Origin: Pedobacter sp. UBA1654
GTDB taxonomy: Bacteria > Bacteroidota > Bacteroidia > Sphingobacteriales > Sphingobacteriaceae
Assembly (NCBI GenBank): GCA_002320935.1
Contig: DCLG01000033.1
Coordinates: forward strand, 11,102-23,973
Length of the DNA stretch: 12,872 nt
Reading direction: 5' to 3'
Shown: positions 1-7,993 of the stretch, piece after piece
Numbering within the stretch: the first letter of the stretch is position 1
Layout: every line of letters starts with the position of its first letter
The notes under the pieces: generated by a model
Seen by the model: the letters and a program-made list of their open reading frames with translations, nothing else
What the model was told of the DNA's origin: nothing
Databases searched by the model: none
Position numbers and translations under genes: made by a program

Positions 1-23
1 ATTTATTTAATTAAATATATAGA

Positions 24-1922
24 ATGAAGGGAATCTCGTTTCTATGCTTATTTATCGGACTATGGCTGTCAGCTGCCGGGCAACATTCCAGCAATGGCCA
101 GGCTCAAAAAAGCTTCAACAATGCCCAGTCGTATCTGGACAAAGGTGCGTATGAGGATGCTGCGGTTCAACTTCAGCAGGCAATAGATCAAGACCCCGAT
201 TTTCAACTCGCATATTTTCAACTTGGCGATGTTTACAGGCGTTTGAAAACGTTTGAGAAAAGCACTGCCGTATATCTTAAAGCACTGGAGCTTAATAAGC
301 CGGTAGACGCAAGAGTTTACTACTCGTTAGGGGAATCACAGCTACTTACGGGCGACTACAAAAATGCCCTAAACCATTTGACCTTGTTCATATCGAGATA
401 TGAGGGAAAGGATCAGAAGATTGTACTTCGGGCAAAAAAATACCTGGCTGATTGTGGTTTCGCGATAGATGCAATAAAAAATCCTCAGCCCTTCCAACCA
501 ATTAACATGGGTGCAAATCTGAATTCTAAGTACAGGGAATACTTCCCTGCCATTACTGCAGATGGGAACACCATGATCTATAGTCGCGTGATTGACGGCA
601 ATGAAGATTTCCTGATCAGCACACGCAGCAAATCGAACAACTGGTCGGCCGCAGTTCCATTAAGTACAAACATTAACACCAAGGAATACAATGAGGGTGC
701 ACAATCACTATCACCAGATGGGAAATACCTTTTCTTTACAGGGTGTAATCGTCCGGACGGGTCCGGAAGCTGCGATATTTACGTAAGCCATAAATCCGGA
801 AAAAAGTGGGATCGTCCTTTCAATCTTGGGAGTGTTGTTAATTCCAAGCATTGGGATTCACAACCGGCCATAAGCCCTGATGGTAATACCTTGTATTTTT
901 CGAGCAACCGGCCGGGTGGCCTTGGCGGTTATGATCTCTGGAAGACACAATTAAAGAAGGATGGTACCTGGAGCCCACCGTTAAACCTCGGTCCTGAAAT
1001 CAACACCCCCTATGATGAGCACACGCCTTTCATACATCCAGATGGACAAACCTTATACTTCTCATCCGATGGCTGGCCGGGAATGGGTAACAAAGACATT
1101 TTCTATAGTAGAATCGACATGAACGGGAACTGGGCAGAGCCAGTAAACCTAGGTTACCCTATTAATAGTCATCATGAAGAGACAGGTTTGATTGTTACGC
1201 CGGATGGTATAAATGGCATATTCTCCACTACGCTTAAAGACACGTTTGGGGACCTTGATCTTTATTCTTTTAAGATGCCAACAGTGGCTAAGCCTCGGCA
1301 GATCTCTTATGTAAATGGAACGGTATATGATAAGGAAACCAAACAACCGCTAGCTGCAGCGGTATTGGTTGTTGATCTGAAAACTAAAAAAACGCAGTTT
1401 AACGATTTTACTTCGGCGGAAACCGGCGACTTTCTGGCCGTGATGCCTATTGGCAGTAATTACTCGCTAAATGTCTCTTCAAAAGGCTATCTTTTCTACT
1501 CTGAGTATTTCGAACTTCAGGAAAACAACATCAGCAAGCCGGTTGAGTTGATTGTCTATATGGAACGGATAAAGACAGGAAGCAATCTTACACTTAAGAA
1601 TATATTTTTTGATACGAACATGGCTACACTTCTGCCTCCATCCATCACGGAGTTGGAGGTACTGCTCGGCCTATTGCAGGACAATCCCAAAATGAAGATC
1701 GAAATCCAGGGTCACACGGATAATACCGGAAGTGATAATCAAAACATGTTACTTTCTGAGGCAAGGGCTAAAGCAGTATACAACTACCTTTTAGAGCGAA
1801 ATATTGAAGTGGAACGCTTGACGTACAAGGGCTACGGTAAAAACAAACCGGTTGCCAGTAACGGCACCGCTGAAGGCCGGCAAAAGAACCGCCGGACGTC
1901 ATTTGTAGTTACAGGCATTTGA
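24..1922 (+). CDS. TPR / PD40 propeller / OmpA-like C-terminal envelope protein (PorE-like architecture)
   Basis: A 632-residue protein, probably exported to the periplasm and held to peptidoglycan by its C-terminus. Residues 1-19 look like a signal peptide (Lys2, hydrophobic core, small residues S16-A17-A18-G19). The only early Cys (C8) lies inside the core, so there is no lipobox. Residues about 30-145 form TPR helices. Residues 165-415 hold PD40/WD40-like propeller blades with repeated SPDG and LYFSS motifs (230-237, 284-293, 338-348). Residues 428-512 resemble a carboxypeptidase-regulatory/CNA beta domain. Residues 520-632 are an OmpA-like domain with GHTDNTGS (563-570), LSEARAKAV (577-585) and EGRQKNRRTSF (617-627), the usual peptidoglycan-binding signature. 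This domain order is the one described for the type IX secretion protein PorE. Bacteroidota carry many paralogues with this layout, so the role is unassigned. The ATG at 24 has no clear ribosome-binding site, and its promoter is outside the window. Confidence 0.9.
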   Translation: MKGISFLCLFIGLWLSAAGQHSSNGQAQKSFNNAQSYLDKGAYEDAAVQLQQAIDQDPDFQLAYFQLGDVYRRLKTFEKSTAVYLKALELNKPVDARVYYSLGESQLLTGDYKNALNHLTLFISRYEGKDQKIVLRAKKYLADCGFAIDAIKNPQPFQPINMGANLNSKYREYFPAITADGNTMIYSRVIDGNEDFLISTRSKSNNWSAAVPLSTNINTKEYNEGAQSLSPDGKYLFFTGCNRPDGSGSCDIYVSHKSGKKWDRPFNLGSVVNSKHWDSQPAISPDGNTLYFSSNRPGGLGGYDLWKTQLKKDGTWSPPLNLGPEINTPYDEHTPFIHPDGQTLYFSSDGWPGMGNKDIFYSRIDMNGNWAEPVNLGYPINSHHEETGLIVTPDGINGIFSTTLKDTFGDLDLYSFKMPTVAKPRQISYVNGTVYDKETKQPLAAAVLVVDLKTKKTQFNDFTSAETGDFLAVMPIGSNYSLNVSSKGYLFYSEYFELQENNISKPVELIVYMERIKTGSNLTLKNIFFDTNMATLLPPSITELEVLLGLLQDNPKMKIEIQGHTDNTGSDNQNMLLSEARAKAVYNYLLERNIEVERLTYKGYGKNKPVASNGTAEGRQKNRRTSFVVTGI

Positions 1923-1934
1923 AACGGGAACAAA

Positions 1935-1958
1935 AAAAGCGGTTAGATAACCGCTTTT
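1935..1958. terminator. Bidirectional intrinsic terminator between the convergent OmpA-like gene and kdsA
   Basis: A perfect 10-bp inverted repeat: AAAAGCGGTT (1935-1944), loop AGAT, AACCGCTTTT (1949-1958). Read on the minus strand it ends in a run of seven T, a good intrinsic terminator for kdsA. Read on the plus strand it ends in TTTTCTC, a weaker one for the upstream gene. The kdsA stop codon (1943-1945) lies at the stem-loop junction, so one stem arm is also the last codons of kdsA. Confidence 0.8.
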
Positions 1959-2758
1959 CTCAATCTTACCAGCTGGGTAAGTAGTTCTTCCAACCTATCC
2001 AGATGAAGCATGTTTGCACCATCAGATTTCGCACATGCAGGATCTGGATGTGTTTCTATAAACAGTCCATCGGCACCAACGGCGATAGCTGCCTTAGCTA
2101 TGGTTGCTATTAATTCAGGTTTCCCACCTGTAACGCCTGAACTCTGATTCGGTTGCTGTAGCGAATGTGTACAGTCCATGACAACAGGGACATTGAAAGA
2201 CTGCATTTCCGGCAAACCTCGGTAATCAACAATAAGGTCCTGGTAGCCAAAAGTATTACCACGATCAGTTAAAATTACACGGTTATTACCTGATTCTACG
2301 ATCTTCTCTACTGCAAACTTCATAGAGCCAGCAGATAAAAACTGTCCTTTTTTTACATTAACAACCTTATTCGTTTTGGCGGCCGCAATTAGCAGATCAG
2401 TCTGACGACATAAAAATGCAGGAATTTGAAGCACATCAACATAAGCAGCAGCCATTGCAGCTTCTGCGCTTTCATGAATATCAGTTACTGTTGGAATGCC
2501 AAAAGTATTACCAACTTTCTCCAGTATTTTAAGTGCCTTTTCATCGCCAATTCCAGTGAACGAACTTCCCTTGGAGCGATTAGCTTTTCGATATGATCCC
2601 TTAAATATGTAAGGAATTTGAAGTTTATCGGTTATGCTCACGATCCTTTCGGCAATACGCAAAGCGATTTCCTCGCCCTCAATGGCGCAAGGACCTGCCA
2701 TCAAGAAGAAGTTGTTGCTGTCAGTAAATTTTAGTTTGTCTAGCTCAAAATTGATCAT
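1943..2758 (-). CDS. kdsA: 3-deoxy-8-phosphooctulonate (Kdo-8-phosphate) synthase
   Basis: Cytoplasmic TIM-barrel aldolase that condenses phosphoenolpyruvate with D-arabinose 5-phosphate to Kdo 8-phosphate, the committed step to the LPS sugar Kdo. With the ATG at 2758 it is 271 residues. Motifs include MAGPCAIEG, the PEP/phosphate-binding segment KGSYRKANRSKGSSF, QIPAFLCRQTDLL, NVKKGQF and FIETHPDPACAKSDG. Cys24, His198, Glu235 and Asp246 match the four metal ligands of the metal-dependent class (Aquifex type). The E. coli-type enzyme has Asn in place of this Cys. The frame can be extended to a TTG at 2779 that overlaps the end of recQ. I prefer the ATG because it leaves 10 nt after the recQ stop and begins just before the conserved core. 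It probably lies in one transcript with recQ, with no separate promoter visible. The gene ends in a terminator hairpin. Confidence 0.95.
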   Translation of the reverse strand: MINFELDKLKFTDSNNFFLMAGPCAIEGEEIALRIAERIVSITDKLQIPYIFKGSYRKANRSKGSSFTGIGDEKALKILEKVGNTFGIPTVTDIHESAEAAMAAAYVDVLQIPAFLCRQTDLLIAAAKTNKVVNVKKGQFLSAGSMKFAVEKIVESGNNRVILTDRGNTFGYQDLIVDYRGLPEMQSFNVPVVMDCTHSLQQPNQSSGVTGGKPELIATIAKAAIAVGADGLFIETHPDPACAKSDGANMLHLDRLEELLTQLVRLRKAVI

Positions 2759-2768
2759 CGGTAATTCA

Positions 2769-4958
2769 TTAGTTTCCAAGTTCAGACATGAACTTGATTC
2801 GCATTAATTGTATTTCTTCGCGTGTATAATCTGTTTCACCAAGATCTTTCAAGGCGGCATCTATAGAATCATTTTCTGCCGTACGGAAGTAGTCGAATAC
2901 TTCATCCTGACGGTCGTCATCTAATACTTCATCAACAAAATAGTTGAGGTTCAGTTTTGTACCGGAATTCACAATAGCTTCTATCTCCTTTAAAATATCA
3001 TCGTAGGTAATGCCTTTTGCACGAGCGATATCGTCCAGACCGATCTGACGGTCAACATTTTGAATAATCGAAACTTTCAATTGGGATTTGTTGGCCTGCG
3101 TTTTTATGATCAGATCCACGGGGCGTTCGATGTCATTGTCTGATACATACTTCTTTATCAGCTCAATAAATGGCCCGCCAAACTTTAGTGCTTTGCCATT
3201 ACCCACACCTGATATCTGTTTCAATTCTTCCATTGAAACGGGATAATGCGTACACATTTCCTCCAATGAGGGATCTTGAAACACTACAAATGGAGGAACA
3301 TTCTTCTGCTTCGCGATTTTTTTCCTAAGTTCTTTAAGAAGCTGCAGCAGTTGGGTGTCGAGTGCACCTGTTCCTTGTTTTGCCTCATCCTCATCCTCGC
3401 TGTTATCGCTTTCGATCGGCTCCCTTAGGATGAATTTTAGAGCATAAGGATTTTCAATAAAGTCGTTCCCCGTTTTAGAAAGGCTTAACAAACCATAATT
3501 ATCGATGTCCTTCACTAGAAAATTGTTAAGGATAGCTTGTCTCACCATTGATTTCCACAAGTTCTCACCTTCAATTTTACCCAATCCAAATTCCGGCTGT
3601 TTCCGGTGTTCATAGGCTATAGTCTGGGCTGTTTCTGTACCCATGATGATATTCAAGATATGGGTATCATCAAATTTTTCACCCGTACGCTTAATTAACT
3701 GCAATAAACTCTTGAGATTATCTTCTGCATCGAAGTACGTCTTTGTCCTTTTGCAGTTATCACACATCCCATTGCAGCCGGCTTCATTGAAGTTCTCGCC
3801 GAAATAGTGGAGGATCTGCTTTCTGCGGCAAACCCCGGATTCTGCGTAATCAATTACTTCCTTTAGAATCTGTGTTCCGATTTCCCGTTCAGACACCGGC
3901 TTGTCCTTCATAAATTTAGCAAGCTTATCAATATCTTTCTGTGCATAAAAAGCAATACAAACACCTTCCCCACCGTCTCTTCCGGCACGACCAGTTTCCT
4001 GGTAGTACCCCTCCATACTCTTAGGTATGTCATGGTGTATAACAAAACGCACATCAGGTTTATCAATGCCCATCCCGAAAGCAATCGTTGCAACGATCAC
4101 TTCTACATCTTCCATCAAGAACTTATCCTGAGTTTCTGCACGGACTTTAGGTTCCAGTCCCGCGTGATATGGGAGTGCCTTGATGCCATTTAAGTTCAGG
4201 GCTTCTGCGACCTCTTCAACTTTCTTTCTACTAAGGCAGTAAATAATGCCTGATTTGCCAGTGTTTTGTTTGATATAACGGATGATTTCTTTCAAGACAT
4301 CACGTTTAGGCCGGATCTCATAAAAAAGATTTGGTCTGTTAAAGGACGATTTAAACAATGTTGCATCGCCCATTTGAAGGTTCTTGATAATATCCAGCTG
4401 GACCTTGGGTGTTGCAGTTGCCGTTAAAGCGATGATTGGAATATCTGGACCCAGGCCTGCAATGACCTGACGAATTTTTCGATACTCTGGACGAAAATCA
4501 TGTCCCCATTCTGAAATGCAATGTGCTTCATCAACAGCAACAAATGAAATTTTTATAAGTTTAAGGAATTCAACGTTGTCGGCTTTAGAAAGTGATTCCG
4601 GCGCAACATAGAGCAGCTTGGTTTTACCATTTAGCAGGTCGCTTTTTACCTGCATGATTTCAGATTTATTTAATGAGGAGTTTAGAAAATGGGCGATGCT
4701 GTCGCTTCCACCGAATGCGCGAAGCTGATCAACCTGGTTTTTCATTAAAGCAATAAGTGGTGAGATAACGATGGCAGTGCCTTCACTCATCAAAGCAGGT
4801 AGCTGGTAGCAGATTGACTTGCCTCCACCAGTAGGCATTATAACAAAGGTATTCTTCCGCTCTAAAACATTGGTGATGATCGGCTCCTGATCACCTTTAA
4901 AATTATTGAAACCAAAAAAGGTTTGCAAGTTGTCAAACAACGACTTTTTCACATCCAT
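2769..4958 (-). CDS. recQ: ATP-dependent DNA helicase RecQ
   Basis: Superfamily 2 3'-5' DNA helicase of 729 residues, acting in recombination and replication-fork repair. The N-terminal part has the motif 0 segment GDQEPII (22-28), Walker A TGGGKS (43-48), the DEAH box (143-146) followed by the aromatic-rich loop to about 159, motif III TATAT (180-184), and motif VI QETGRAGRDG (320-329). A zinc-binding set follows at C377, C395, C399 and C402, then an RQC winged-helix region (about 410-515). An acidic linker (516-526) leads to an HRDC domain (about 532-606). Residues about 615-729 form an extra helical region that resembles the helix-turn-helix extension of Bacteroidota RecQ proteins and is absent from the roughly 610-residue E. 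coli enzyme. The ATG at 4958 starts the protein just before the conserved core. The stop is 10 nt before the preferred kdsA start, suggesting co-transcription. All catalytic motifs are intact. Confidence 0.97.
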   Translation of the reverse strand: MDVKKSLFDNLQTFFGFNNFKGDQEPIITNVLERKNTFVIMPTGGGKSICYQLPALMSEGTAIVISPLIALMKNQVDQLRAFGGSDSIAHFLNSSLNKSEIMQVKSDLLNGKTKLLYVAPESLSKADNVEFLKLIKISFVAVDEAHCISEWGHDFRPEYRKIRQVIAGLGPDIPIIALTATATPKVQLDIIKNLQMGDATLFKSSFNRPNLFYEIRPKRDVLKEIIRYIKQNTGKSGIIYCLSRKKVEEVAEALNLNGIKALPYHAGLEPKVRAETQDKFLMEDVEVIVATIAFGMGIDKPDVRFVIHHDIPKSMEGYYQETGRAGRDGGEGVCIAFYAQKDIDKLAKFMKDKPVSEREIGTQILKEVIDYAESGVCRRKQILHYFGENFNEAGCNGMCDNCKRTKTYFDAEDNLKSLLQLIKRTGEKFDDTHILNIIMGTETAQTIAYEHRKQPEFGLGKIEGENLWKSMVRQAILNNFLVKDIDNYGLLSLSKTGNDFIENPYALKFILREPIESDNSEDEDEAKQGTGALDTQLLQLLKELRKKIAKQKNVPPFVVFQDPSLEEMCTHYPVSMEELKQISGVGNGKALKFGGPFIELIKKYVSDNDIERPVDLIIKTQANKSQLKVSIIQNVDRQIGLDDIARAKGITYDDILKEIEAIVNSGTKLNLNYFVDEVLDDDRQDEVFDYFRTAENDSIDAALKDLGETDYTREEIQLMRIKFMSELGN

Positions 4959-5002
4959 CCCGTGTATAAAATATTCAGTGCTATATTTGACTCAAAATAA
5001 CA

Positions 5003-5010
5003 TAATTTTG
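5003..5010 (+). promoter_or_regulatory. Candidate Bacteroidota -7 promoter box for kdsD
   Basis: TAATTTTG matches the Bacteroidota -7 consensus TAnnTTTG and lies 15 nt before the kdsD start. A second match, TATATTTG, lies at 4982-4989. No well-spaced TTG-type -33 element is seen, so the assignment rests on the -7 box and its position in the 67-bp divergent spacer between recQ and kdsD. Confidence 0.5.
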
Positions 5011-5025
5011 CACGGATAAAAGCAT

Positions 5026-6012
5026 TTGGACACTAATAAATTCTCTTTGAAAAGTAAAAAATCAACTTACGAAATCGCCGTAAACACATTGCAATTAGAG
5101 GCTCAGGCCATCCTAAACCTTATACCTCAGGTCAATGAAGATTTTACAAGAGCTGTCGAAATCATTGCTGAAAGTAAGGGTCGGGTAATCCTGACGGGCA
5201 TAGGAAAAAGTGCCATTATTGCACAAAAAATTGTAGCTACTTTCAACTCCACAGGCACGCCGGCAATATTTATGCATGCTGGTGACGCGGTGCACGGCGA
5301 CCTTGGTATGATTCAGAAAAACGATATCGTGATCTGCATTTCAAAGAGTGGTAACACCCCGGAGATAAAGGTGTTGGCTCCCCTACTAAAACAGTCCGGC
5401 AATTTACTGATTGGCATGGTTGGTCAATTGAATTCTGATCTCGCGAACCTGGCAGATCTGATTTTAAACACCAGCGTTGAAAAAGAAGCTTGCCCTCATA
5501 ATCTTGCTCCTACCACCAGTACAACAGCACAGCTTGCAATGGGCGATGCACTTGCAATTTGTTTGCTGGAAACGCGGAATTTTAATGAGGACGATTTTGC
5601 ACGTTACCACCCCGGCGGCGCATTGGGTAAGCGCCTGTATCTGAAGGTTTCGGAACTTGCCTTAAAAAACAAGAAACCTGAAATTCAGGCAAATGCCTCC
5701 GTAAAAGACGTTATATTGGAAATTAGTCAGAACAGACTCGGCGCTGTAGTTATTCTCGAAGGTACAAAGGTGCAAGGTATCGTTACAGATGGCGATATCA
5801 GAAGAATGTTGGAAAAACATACTAATTTGCTTAATATTAGCGCAAAGGATATTATGACTGCTAATCCTAAGCGTGTAGACAAGCGTATGCTAGCATTCGA
5901 TGCCTTACAGATCATGAAAGAGAACAGCATTACGCAGCTACTGGTTATGGATCAGGAACAATATTTTGGAATTATTCATTTGCACGACCTTTTACAAGAA
6001 GGTATTATCTAA
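5026..6012 (+). CDS. kdsD: D-arabinose-5-phosphate isomerase (KpsF/GutQ family)
   Basis: Cytoplasmic aldose-ketose isomerase converting D-ribulose 5-phosphate to D-arabinose 5-phosphate, the substrate of KdsA. It has 328 residues, the same length as E. coli KdsD. A SIS sugar-phosphate domain (about 30-185) is followed by two CBS domains (about 210-268 and 275-328). Lys61 (GIGKS), Glu113 (GNTPEIK), Glu154 (EKEACP) and His195 (RYHPGG) correspond to the catalytic set K59/E111/E152/H193 of E. coli KdsD, with a constant offset of two. The start is taken as TTG at 5026: an in-frame TAA lies at 5017-5019, and no in-frame ATG occurs before the SIS core. It is divergent from recQ and followed after 23 nt by the guanylyltransferase gene, probably in one operon. 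Its proximity to kdsA supports the Kdo role over a gut-operon role. Confidence 0.93.
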   Translation: MDTNKFSLKSKKSTYEIAVNTLQLEAQAILNLIPQVNEDFTRAVEIIAESKGRVILTGIGKSAIIAQKIVATFNSTGTPAIFMHAGDAVHGDLGMIQKNDIVICISKSGNTPEIKVLAPLLKQSGNLLIGMVGQLNSDLANLADLILNTSVEKEACPHNLAPTTSTTAQLAMGDALAICLLETRNFNEDDFARYHPGGALGKRLYLKVSELALKNKKPEIQANASVKDVILEISQNRLGAVVILEGTKVQGIVTDGDIRRMLEKHTNLLNISAKDIMTANPKRVDKRMLAFDALQIMKENSITQLLVMDQEQYFGIIHLHDLLQEGII

Positions 6013-6035
6013 TAACGCTCTTTAAAAAATAAACT

Positions 6036-7127
6036 ATGAATAAAAACAATTATGCATTGATCATGGCTGGTGGCGTAGGCAGTCGCTTTTGGCCCGTGAG
6101 CAGAACAGATTTTCCTAAGCAGTTCATTGATTTTTTCGGCGTTGGCAAAACCTTGATTCAAAGCACCTATGATCGCTTTTTAGACATTTGTCCCCCTGAA
6201 AACATATTTATCGTTACGAATGAGATTTACGTCGGCCTCATAAAAGAACAGCTCCCATCCATTGAGGACAACCAAATCCTTGCAGAGCCAATAATGCGGA
6301 ATACGGCGCCCTGTGTGGCTTACGGCTCAATGAAGATTACAGAATTAAATCCAGACGCTATAATTGTTGTTGCACCTTCCGATCATACAATTGCCAACCA
6401 ACCGGCATTTAGAACAGCAATAGCACAGTCATTGCAGGCAGCAGCCCAAAATGATTCCCTGATAACCCTGGGTATTAAACCTAGCCGACCGGATACAGGC
6501 TATGGCTATATACAGTACACGGAAAGCAACCTGCCTACAGATGAGCAAATTCATAAGGTAAAATTGTTTACCGAGAAGCCAAATCTCGAACTTGCTCGCA
6601 CTTTCATTCAAAGTGGCGACTTTCTCTGGAATGCTGGTATATTCATTTGGTCTGCAAAGTCAATAAATAATGCATTTAAAAAGCATTTGCCAGAGATGCA
6701 TGAAATCTTCCAGCTCGGGGCTTCAGTGTACAATACCGAAATGGAGAAACCCTTTATTTCCGATGCCTACCAGCAATGCACAAACATCTCTATCGACTTT
6801 GCTATTATGGAAAAAGCAGAGAATGTATATGTTCTGCCGGCTGATTTCGGTTGGTCTGACCTAGGCACCTGGTCATCTATTTATGATATGGCCGAAAAAG
6901 ATTATGTTGGCAATGCGGTAATCCCCTCGGAGCAGGTGATGATGTTCGATTCATCGAATTGCATGGTTAACATGCCGAAAGAAAAACTTGTGATCCTTCA
7001 GGGACTGCACGACTACATCGTGGTTGAATCAAATGATATACTATTAATCTGTCCGAGGACTGAGGAAGAAAGCGTAAAACAAATTGTAGCTGATGTAAAA
7101 GGTAAATTTGGCGCTAAATTCATCTAA
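6036..7127 (+). CDS. manC: Mannose-1-phosphate guanylyltransferase (GDP-mannose pyrophosphorylase)
   Basis: Cytoplasmic nucleotidyltransferase making GDP-mannose from GTP and mannose 1-phosphate, for LPS, capsule or glycoprotein mannose and fucose. It has 363 residues. The nucleotide-binding signature is AGGVGSRFWPVSR then PKQ (residues 11-29). Other family motifs are EPIMRNTAPC (84-93), APSDHTI (113-119), TGYGYI (154-159), FTEKP (178-182), LWNAGIF (197-203) and FGWSDLGTW (271-279). The roughly 110-residue C-terminal phosphomannose isomerase domain of bifunctional ManC/AlgA proteins is missing, so this is the single-function short form. It follows kdsD by 23 nt with no visible promoter of its own and is closed by a strong terminator. 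The biochemical class is clear. The symbol manC is used for the family, and the end product cannot be told from the window. Confidence 0.92.
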   Translation: MNKNNYALIMAGGVGSRFWPVSRTDFPKQFIDFFGVGKTLIQSTYDRFLDICPPENIFIVTNEIYVGLIKEQLPSIEDNQILAEPIMRNTAPCVAYGSMKITELNPDAIIVVAPSDHTIANQPAFRTAIAQSLQAAAQNDSLITLGIKPSRPDTGYGYIQYTESNLPTDEQIHKVKLFTEKPNLELARTFIQSGDFLWNAGIFIWSAKSINNAFKKHLPEMHEIFQLGASVYNTEMEKPFISDAYQQCTNISIDFAIMEKAENVYVLPADFGWSDLGTWSSIYDMAEKDYVGNAVIPSEQVMMFDSSNCMVNMPKEKLVILQGLHDYIVVESNDILLICPRTEEESVKQIVADVKGKFGAKFI

Positions 7128-7145
7128 TAAAAGCGATGCATCATT

Positions 7146-7186
7146 GAAGCCTGCAATTTTACATTAGTTGCAGGCTTCTGTTTTTT
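7146..7186 (+). terminator. Intrinsic terminator of the kdsD-manC transcript
   Basis: A perfect 11-bp stem: GAAGCCTGCAA (7146-7156) pairs with TTGCAGGCTTC (7168-7178) across an 11-nt loop, followed by TG and six T (7181-7186). It starts 18 nt after the manC stop. On the minus strand there is no T run after the hairpin, so it should act mainly for the plus-strand transcript. Confidence 0.88.
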
Positions 7187-7201
7187 ACAGTGGAACTGTA
7201 A
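7185..7201. repeat. Short inverted repeat between the manC terminator and the rlmB stop
   Basis: TTACAGT (7185-7191) and ACTGTAA (7195-7201) are perfect inverted copies around a 3-nt loop, ending 2 nt before the rlmB stop codon. On the minus strand it is followed by a short A run rather than T, so it is not a standard terminator for rlmB. It may protect the 3' end of the rlmB mRNA or be chance. Confidence 0.4.
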
Positions 7202-7203
7202 CC

Positions 7204-7977
7204 CTATTTAGATGCCGTACGTTGCCGGATTGCTTCATACAAAATCACCCCTGTAGATACAGAGACGTTTAAAGAACCAATTTCCCCAAACATTGGAATT
7301 TTAGCTAAGTGATTTGCCATCCGGATGATATCATTAGAAATACCTTCATCTTCGGCACCCATGACGATCGCAGTAGGCGCTGTATAATCAGGAGCATAGA
7401 TTAAATCGCTTGTTTTTTCTGTGCAGGCAACAATCTGTAAACCACATTCCTGAAGAAAAAGGGCTGTTTTATGAAGGCTTACATGACGGCAAACTGGGAT
7501 GGTAAACAGTGCCCCAGCAGAGGTTTTTATAGCGTCAGCATTGATCTGTGCAGTGTTCTTCGTTGGAACAATGATGGCGTGAACGCCAGTACAGGCAGCA
7601 GTTCTTGCAATTGCACCCATATTTCGTACATCAGTTATTCCATCCAAGATCAGGATCAACGGCGTTTCTCCTCTTTCATAAATCGTAGGAATGATGTCTT
7701 CAATTTTTTGAAAGGTGATCGAAGAGATTACCGCAATAACTCCCTGATGGTTCTTTTGAGTCATTCGATTCAATTTCTCAATCGGAACGTTATGGACGGG
7801 AACATCGAGGGTCTTTAAATGACTTTTTAGTTCCAGGATCAATTCCCCATTGAGGCTGCGTTGCATATAAATACTTTCGATATCTCTACCTGCCTTAATG
7901 GCCTCGATTACAGCGCGAATACCAAATATAAATTCATTATTTTCTTTAGGTCTGCCTGACCTCTTGAATTGCTCCAT
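7204..7977 (-). CDS. rlmB: SpoU/TrmH-family 23S rRNA (guanosine-2'-O-)-methyltransferase RlmB
   Basis: SAM-dependent 2'-O-methyltransferase of the trefoil-knot (SPOUT) class, 257 residues, close to the usual length. An N-terminal L30e-like substrate-binding domain begins with FIFGIRAVIEAI (16-27), as in RlmB, and runs to about residue 95. The catalytic domain has motif 1 DGITDVRNMGAIAR (112-125, Asn119 and Arg125), motif 2 MGAEDEGIS (206-214, Glu209) and the knot motif 3 IPMFGEIGSLNVSVS (227-241). The likely target, by family, is the conserved 23S rRNA G2251. Related family members modify other rRNA or tRNA positions, so the exact target is inferred. The ATG at 7977 follows an A-rich leader, with a TAnnTTTG box 16 nt upstream. 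It is transcribed alone, divergent from dnaB. Confidence 0.9.
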   Translation of the reverse strand: MEQFKRSGRPKENNEFIFGIRAVIEAIKAGRDIESIYMQRSLNGELILELKSHLKTLDVPVHNVPIEKLNRMTQKNHQGVIAVISSITFQKIEDIIPTIYERGETPLILILDGITDVRNMGAIARTAACTGVHAIIVPTKNTAQINADAIKTSAGALFTIPVCRHVSLHKTALFLQECGLQIVACTEKTSDLIYAPDYTAPTAIVMGAEDEGISNDIIRMANHLAKIPMFGEIGSLNVSVSTGVILYEAIRQRTASK

Positions 7978-7993
7978 TCTTTATATATTTCTG

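Noticed and set aside
2759..2779. Longer kdsA start at TTG 2779, adding seven residues and overlapping recQ
   Set aside because: The ATG at 2758 is in frame, lies 10 nt past the recQ stop and keeps the whole conserved core; the extra residues match no known KdsA feature.
7471..7818. 115-codon plus-strand open frame inside rlmB
   Set aside because: It lies wholly antisense to a well-supported methyltransferase gene and shows no domain or coding context.
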